DNA from: Pelobates cultripes
Lineage: Eukaryota; Chordata; Amphibia; Anura; Pelobatidae
Assembly (NCBI GenBank): GCA_933207985.1
Contig: OW240912.1
Span: forward strand, 233,558,628 to 233,622,627
Length of the DNA stretch: 64,000 nt
Direction of reading: 5' to 3'
Below the pieces are notes generated by a model. It was not told the DNA's origin. It saw nothing but the letters and a program-made list of their open reading frames with translations, and searched no databases. Within the stretch, counting starts at the first letter, position 1; each line of letters starts with the position of its first letter. Of the stretch, positions 53,291 through 61,000 are shown piece by piece. Both the position numbers and the translations under genes were made by a program.

Positions 53291-54905
53291 GTTTGTGTGT
53301 GTGTATATATATATAAATATATATATACACTGCTCAAAAAAAGAAAAAGGGAACACAAAAATAACACATCCTAGATCTGAATGAATTAAATATTCTTCAG
53401 AAATACTTTGTTCTTTACATAGTTGAATGTGCTGACAACAAAATCACACAAAAATTAAAAACTGGAAATCAGATTTTTCAACCCATGGAGGTCTGGATTT
53501 GGAGTCACACTCAAAATTAAAGTGAAAAAACACACTACAGGCTGATCCAACTTTGATGTAATGTCTTTACAACAAGTCAATATGAGGCTCAGTAGTGTGT
53601 GTGGCCTCCACGTGCCTGTATGACCTTCCTCCAACGCCTGTGCATGCTCCTGATGAGGTGGCGGATGGTCTCCTGAGGGATCTCCTCCCAGACCTGGACT
53701 AAAGCATCTGCCAACTCCTGGACAGTCTGTGGTGCAACGTGACGTTGGTGGATGGAGCGAGACATGATGTCCCAGATGTGCTCATTTGGATTCAGGTCTG
53801 GGGAATGGGCGGGCCAGTCCATAGCATCAATGCCTTCATCTTGCAGGAACTGCTGACACACTCCAGCCACATGAGGTCTAGCATTGTCTTGCATTAGGAG
53901 GAACCCAAGGCCAACCACACCAGCATATGGTCTCACAAGGGGTTGAGGATCTCATCTCGGTACCTAATGGCAGTCAGGCTACCTCTGGCAAGCACGTGGA
54001 GGCTGAGCGGCCCCCCAAAGTAATGCAACCCCACACCATTACTGATCCACTGCCAAACCGGTCATGTTGGAGGATGTTGCAGGCAGCAGAACGTTCTCCA
54101 CGGCATCTCCAGACTCTGTCATGTCTGTCACATGTGCTCAGTGTGAACCTGCTTTCATCTGTGAAGAGCACAGGGCGCCAGTGGCGAATTTGCCAATCTT
54201 GGTGTTCTCTGGCAAATGCCAAACGTTCTGCATGGTGTTGGATGTAAGCACAACCCCCACCTGTGGACGTCGGGCCCTCATACCACCCTCATGGAGTCTG
54301 TTTCTGACCGTTTGAGCAGACACATGCACATTTGTGGCCTGCTGGAGGTCATTTTGCAGGACTCTGGCAGTGCTCCTCCTGTTCCTCCTTGCACAAAGGT
54401 GGAGGTAGCGGTCCTGCTGCTGGGTTGTTGCCCTCTTACGGCCTCCTCCATGTCTCCTGATGTACTGGCCTGTCTCCTGGTAGCGCCTCCATGCTCTGGA
54501 CACTACGCTGACAGACACAGCAAACCTTCTTGCCACAGCTCGCATTGATGTGCCATCCTGGATGAGCTGCACTACCTGAGCCTCTTGTGTGGGTTGTAGC
54601 CCTCGTCTCATGCTACCACTAGAGTGAAAGCACTGCCAGCATTCAAAAGTGACCAAAACATCAGCCAGGAAGCATAGGAACTGAGAAGTGGTCTGTGGTC
54701 ACCAACTGCAGAACCACTCCTTTATTGGGGATGTCTTGCTAATTGCCTATAATTTCCACCTGTTGTCTATCCCATTTGCACAACAGCATGTGAAATTGAT
54801 TGTCACTCAGTTTTGCTTCCTAAGTGGACAGTTTGATTTCACAGAAGTGTGATTGACTTGGAGTTACATTGTGTTGTTTAAGTGTTCCCTTTATTTTTTT
54901 GAGCA

Positions 54906-54950
<45 letters not shown>

Positions 54951-55014
54951 ATTATATATGCACACACACATAATATGTTTGTATTACACACACACACACA
55001 CACATATACATATA

Positions 55015-55067
<53 letters not shown>

Positions 55068-58000
55068 ATCCTATATATGTATATTTTTATAATAATTAAA
55101 GCATTTTATAATAGATTATACATATATAATGCATATATATGATTTCATTATTTTGACCACATCATCCTCTTTATGCATGTTGTCTTACTCCAAGCTGTAT
55201 AGGCTTGAAAGCCTACTACCAATTAAGCATATTAGGTGATGTGCATCTCTGTAATGAGAAGGGGTGTGGTCTAATGACATCAACACCCTATATCAGGTGT
55301 GCATAATTATTAGGCAACTTCCTTTCCTTTGGCAAAATGGGTCAAAAGAAGGACTTGACAGGCTCAGAAAAGTCAAAAATAGTGAGATATCTTGCAGAGG
55401 GATGCAGCACTCTTAAAATTGCAAAGCTTCTGAAGCGTGATCATCGAACAATCAAGCGTTTCATTCAAAATAGTCAACAGGGTCGCAAGAAGCGTGTGGA
55501 AAAACCAAGGCGCAAAATAACTGCCCATGAACTGAGAAAAGTCAAGCGTGCAGCTGCCACGATGCCACTTGCCACCAGTTTGGCCATATTTCAGAGCTGC
55601 AACATCACTGGAGTGCCCAAAAGCACAAGGTGTGCAATACTCAGAGACATGGCCAAGGTAAGAAAGGCTGAAAGACGACCACCACTGAACAAGACACACA
55701 AGCTGAAACGTCAAGACTGGGCCAAGAAATATCTCAAGACTGATTTTTCTAAGGTTTTATGGACTGATGAAATGAGAGTGAGTCTTGATGGGCCAGATGG
55801 ATGGGCCCGTGGCTGGATTGGTAAAGGGCAGAGAGCTCCAGTCCGACTCAGACGCCAGCAAGGTGGAGGTGGAGTACTGGTTTGGGCTGGTATCATCAAA
55901 GATGAGCTTGTGGGGCCTTTTCGGGTTGAGGATGGAGTCAAGCTCAACTCCCAGTCCTACTGCCAGTTCCTGGAAGACACCTTCTTCAAGCAGTGGTACA
56001 GGAAGAAGTCTGCATCCTTCAAGAAAAACATGATTTTCATGCAGGACAATGCTCCATCACACGCGTCCAAGTACTCCACAGCGTGGCTGGCAAGAAAGGG
56101 TATAAAAGAAGAAAATCTAATGACATGGCCTCCTTGTTCACCTGATCTGAACCCCATTGAGAACCTGTGGTCCATCATCAAATGTGAGATTTACAAGGAG
56201 GGAAAACAGTACACCTCTCTGAACAGTGTCTGGGAGGCTGTGGTTGCTGCTGCACGCAATGTTGATGGTGAACAGATCAAAACACTGACAGAATCCATGG
56301 ATGGCAGGCTTTTGAGTGTCCTTGCAAAGAAAGGTGGCTATATTGGTCACTGATTTGTTTTTGTTTTGTTTTTGAATGTCAGAAATTTATATTTGTGAAT
56401 GTTGAGATGTTATATTGGTTTCACTGGTAATAATAAATAATTGAAATGGGTATATATTTGTTTTTTGTTAAGTTGCCTAATAATTATGCACAGTAATAGT
56501 CACCTGCACACACAGATATCCCCCTAACATAGCTATAACTAAAAACAAACTAAAAACTACTTCCAAAAATATTCAGCTTTGATATTAATGAGTTTTTTGG
56601 GTTCATTGAGAACATGGTTGTTGTTCAATAATAAAATTAATCCTCAAAAATACAACTTGCCTAATAATTCTGCACTCCCTGTATATCTCAAAGTACACTT
56701 ATAGTGAAATCATATATATGCATTATATATGTATAATATATTAAAAATGCTTTAATTATTTTATAATATATTATACATTTATATGTATAATACATTTATT
56801 TTATTTATTTATTTTTACTAACAGCTCAGACAGTCCCCCTGCTGGCAGCTTGTAGACTCCTATTGCGGCAATGTGATCATGGTGATTACATGGCCCTGGA
56901 GTGCCAGGGTGGCCGGAGCTGCTGCAGAGGGACTGCTGGGGTTTCCGGCATTCCCCCGACCGTGATCTCTGCGGATCTCCAGTCCAGGTAAGTCCAGGGC
57001 TCCTATTTGCCACGCCTGCGGCCCTTAACAACCGTTTTTTTTGTCGGACATAGACTTGAGATTTTGCAATACTGAAAATTTAATTCTGCTCATCTTATTT
57101 CCCCATATAAATTAAATAACAGCAGATTGAACTGTTTTAAAGAATGTCTTTGGAATTGACAAGGGAATAGTTCTCACAACTTATTCCAGTTTTCAATTTC
57201 CCTTTGTAATATTGGCCAGGCTTAAATGTGTGCATAATGTTTACATTTTTGCATAGTTTTATTCCAAGGTAATCAATGAATGAGTCTCTCCAGTCAAAGT
57301 CGGATTTAATTTTCAAATCATTCAGATCACACCAAGGAATGTGTATAGGTAGAGCCTGCGTTTTCCAGTATTGAGCCTGTAAAATGAGACTTTTCTAAAC
57401 TCCTATAGTATAGAATTTAGGGAATCAACTGAAGTTTTGGGTTCTGCCAAAGATAGGATAATATCATCCGCAAAGAGACCTATTTTATATTCAGTATTTT
57501 TTACTGAAATTCCCATTCCTTAAGCCACACCAGGATTTGTCAACATCCCTATTGAAAGAGAACTGGCAAATGATAAAATCAACTGGTTAGTCTACCTGAT
57601 GCAAAGATTGCATACAAAGGTCTGTGACCACCACCCCTTTTATTACTTTACTTTGTTATTATATTATTATTACTTTGTTTAGCAAGCTTGTGATGAAAGC
57701 AATGAGTTCCACAGAACCCAAGGGTATCTCACTGCTTTTTTATATTGTATAGTCAGTGGTGAATGTTGTAGCTGGCAATAACCTTGATTTTATTTCCTTT
57801 CATGAATGTACAGTCTCTAATCTCTGCAACACTCCATTTACTTTCTCAGATCACCACATCTTATTATTTGCTCGCAATAGCCCACTACCCCATCATCCTC
57901 AGCCTAACCCCCTTCAACTCAGAAGAAACCTGGATTCTATAGACCTCCAGCAGCTGTCAGCTGATATTGATTCCCAACTTCTATCAATCCCTACTTTCTC

Positions 58001-61000
58001 CTGTCCCTCACTGGCTATTTCCTCATATGACACTACCCTCACCTTTTCCCTGGATGCTGCAGCCCTGCTCCAAACATGCACCTAATGGAGAACACTCCCC
58101 CAACCGTGGCACACTAAGTCAACATGTTACCTGCAGAGATGCTTCAGTTCTGCTGAACGCTGCTGGAGGAAGTCACGCACCCAGTCAGACTTCCGCCACT
58201 ACAAATTCATGTTGCGTTCAAACAGCACAGCTCTTGCCCTTGCCAAACAGTTATATTTTTTCTCCCTCATTAGCTCATGCTCCCGCAATCCCAGGCGTCT
58301 CTTTACTACCTTTAACTCCCTTCTTTGCCCTGCTGTGGCCACCCACCAAACTAACCTTACAGCCAACAGCTTTGCATGCTTCACACATCTTCAACTGCTC
58401 TCTCTTCTGGCGTTGTCCCTGTTGCCCTTAAACATGCTACTGTAGTACCCATCTGAAAACAAACATCTCTTGACCTCTCCTCCCCTTCTAACTATTGTAC
58501 CTTATCCCTGCTCCCTTTTTCCTCAAAGCTTCTGGAACATCTTGTCTTTACCCGTCTGGCTTGTTTCCTCAATTCCAACTCTCTCCTTGACCCTCTTCAA
58601 TCTGGTTTCTGCCCCTCCACTCTACTGAGACTGCTCTTATTAAAGTCACTAACAACCTAATCACAGCTAAATCAAAAGGGCACTACTCCGTTCTAATTTT
58701 TCTTGACCTCTCAGCCTTTGACACTGTTGACCATGTTCTCCTTCTCCAAACTCTTCAATCACTCAGTATCTGTAACACTGTTCTCTCTTGGTTTTCATCC
58801 TTTCTCTCCCAACACTCATTCAGTGTTTCCTTTTCAAATAATACCTCCTCCCTTCGTCCAGTCTCTGTTGGAGTCCCCCAAATCTCTGTACTTGTACCCT
58901 TCTATTGTTTCTTTATACTGTCCCTCTTGGCAAACTTATTACCTCATTTGGATTCCAATTCCACCTGTACGCTGATAACACCCAGGTATACCTTTCCTCT
59001 CTGGACCTCTCCCCTGCGCCGTTCTGCAACGTGTCACTGCCTGCCTTTCTTCCATCTCTGATTGGATGTCCTCCCGCTGTTTGAAACTCAATATCTCTAA
59101 AACTGAACTTCTTGTCTTTCACAATACATCCTCCTCTAATACATCCTCCTCTCTCTCTCTCCCTTCAAGTAGGCGGTACCCACCAGGGCCGGACTGGCCC
59201 ACCGGGATAGCGGGAAATTTCCCGGTTGGCCGTCGGCACCTGGGGCCGGACAGATAGCTGTCACCATGACAGACAGATACCATGACAGACAAACAGACAG
59301 ACACACACCATGACACAGACACATACACTGACATACTGACACATATTATAGCTACCTGTGGGCGACCGGCCAGGGAGTCATGCAGGGCAGATAGCTGGGT
59401 CAGGTGTGCTGGTGGCCGCAGGGGGGAGCTGGCTCCTGGCGGTTCTGGCGGCCACAGGGGGAGCTGGCTGTGTTGTCTCGGCTCCCCCGCCCTCACTCGC
59501 TACTAAATAAGACCACTGCCAGAATATGACATCATATTCCGGCCCGGTCTCATTAAGCTGCGTGCTGGGAAGCAGAGACAGTACAGCCAGCTCCCCATGG
59601 GGCCACCAGAACAACCAGGAGCCAGCTCCCCCCCTTCGGCCACCAGCACACTTGAATCAGCTATCTGCCCTGCACAACTCCCTGGCCAGTCGCCCACAGG
59701 TAGTTATATTGTGTCAGTCTGTCAGTGTGACTGTATGTGTGTGTGTGTGTGTGTGTCTGTGTCATGGTGTGTGTCTATCTGTTTGTCTGTCATGGTGTCT
59801 GTCTGTAATGATGTGTGTGTGTGTGTGTCTGTCTGTCTGTCATGATGTGTGTCTGTCTGTCTGTCATGGTGTGTGTGTGTGTCTGTCATGGTGTGTGTGT
59901 CTGTCATGGTGTGTGTGTATGTCATGGTGTGTGTCTGTGTCATGGTGTGTGTGTGTCTGTCTGTCATGGTGTGTGTGTATGTCATGGTGTGTGTCTGTCT
60001 GTCATGATGTGTGTGTTTGTGTGTGTGTGTGTGTGTGTGTCTGTCTGTCATGGTGTGTGTGTGTCTGTCTGTATCATGGTGTATGTTTCATGGTGTGTGT
60101 GTCATGGTATGTGTGTGTCTGTCAAGGTGCGTGTGTCTATCAAGGTGTGTGTGTGTCTGTCATTGTGTTTGTCTGTCATGGTGTGTGTCTGTCAAGGTGT
60201 GTGTGTCTGTCAAGGTGTATGTGTGTGTCTGTCAAGGTATGTGTGTGTCTGTCAAGGTATGTGTCTGTCTGTCATGGTATTTGTGTGTCTGTCATCTGTC
60301 ATGGTATATGTGTGTGTCTGTCATGGTGTGTGTGTGTGATTAAAAATAGTGTTTTTACTCACCTTTTTTTTCCCATGCCTGGCTGCGGGGCTGGCATAGA
60401 TTTTTTTTTCCAGGGCTGCTTTGTATCTCCAGACTGCCCTAGTACCCACATTAGCCCATACTGGCAAGCATGCTGTCTTGGCACATTTGATTCTGGCCTC
60501 ACCTTTGAGCTTCACATCCAGACTGTTACCAAATCCTATAGATTCTACTTTAAAAACATAGCCCGCATCCGCCCCTTTGTCATGCCACTTGAGCTTGTCC
60601 ATGCTCAAGTAATCTTTCGCATGGATTATTGTAACTGTCTCCTAATTGGTCTTTCCAGATGTCATATTGCCCCTCTACAGTCTGTAATGAATGCTCCTGT
60701 CGCTCCTCTTACACCTCTCCCCTCTGTCAGTCCTTACATTGGCTTCCTGTATGCTATAGGAGTAAATTCAAGGTACTAATCCACACCTATAAAGCACTGA
60801 ACAATTCTAGCCCTTCCTATATCTCTTCACTGATCCGTAGGTATGCCCCATCTCGGTCTCTCCGCTCTGCCTATGATCTTCTTCTGTCCGCTGCTCTCAC
60901 CCGTACGGCCAACTCACGCTTGCAGGACTTCTCGCTGGTGGCTCCTTTCCTTTGGAATAGCCTGCCTACCACCATCAGACTCACCCCTATTCTTCAATTG

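Noticed and set aside
53927..54548. Plus-strand ORFs of 106 and 110 codons
   Set aside because: Antisense to the Tc1 transposase remnants.
59526..60779. 417-codon Cys/Val-rich open frame
   Set aside because: Product of the TGTGTGTCTGTCATGG minisatellite fused by chance to L2 remnant codons.
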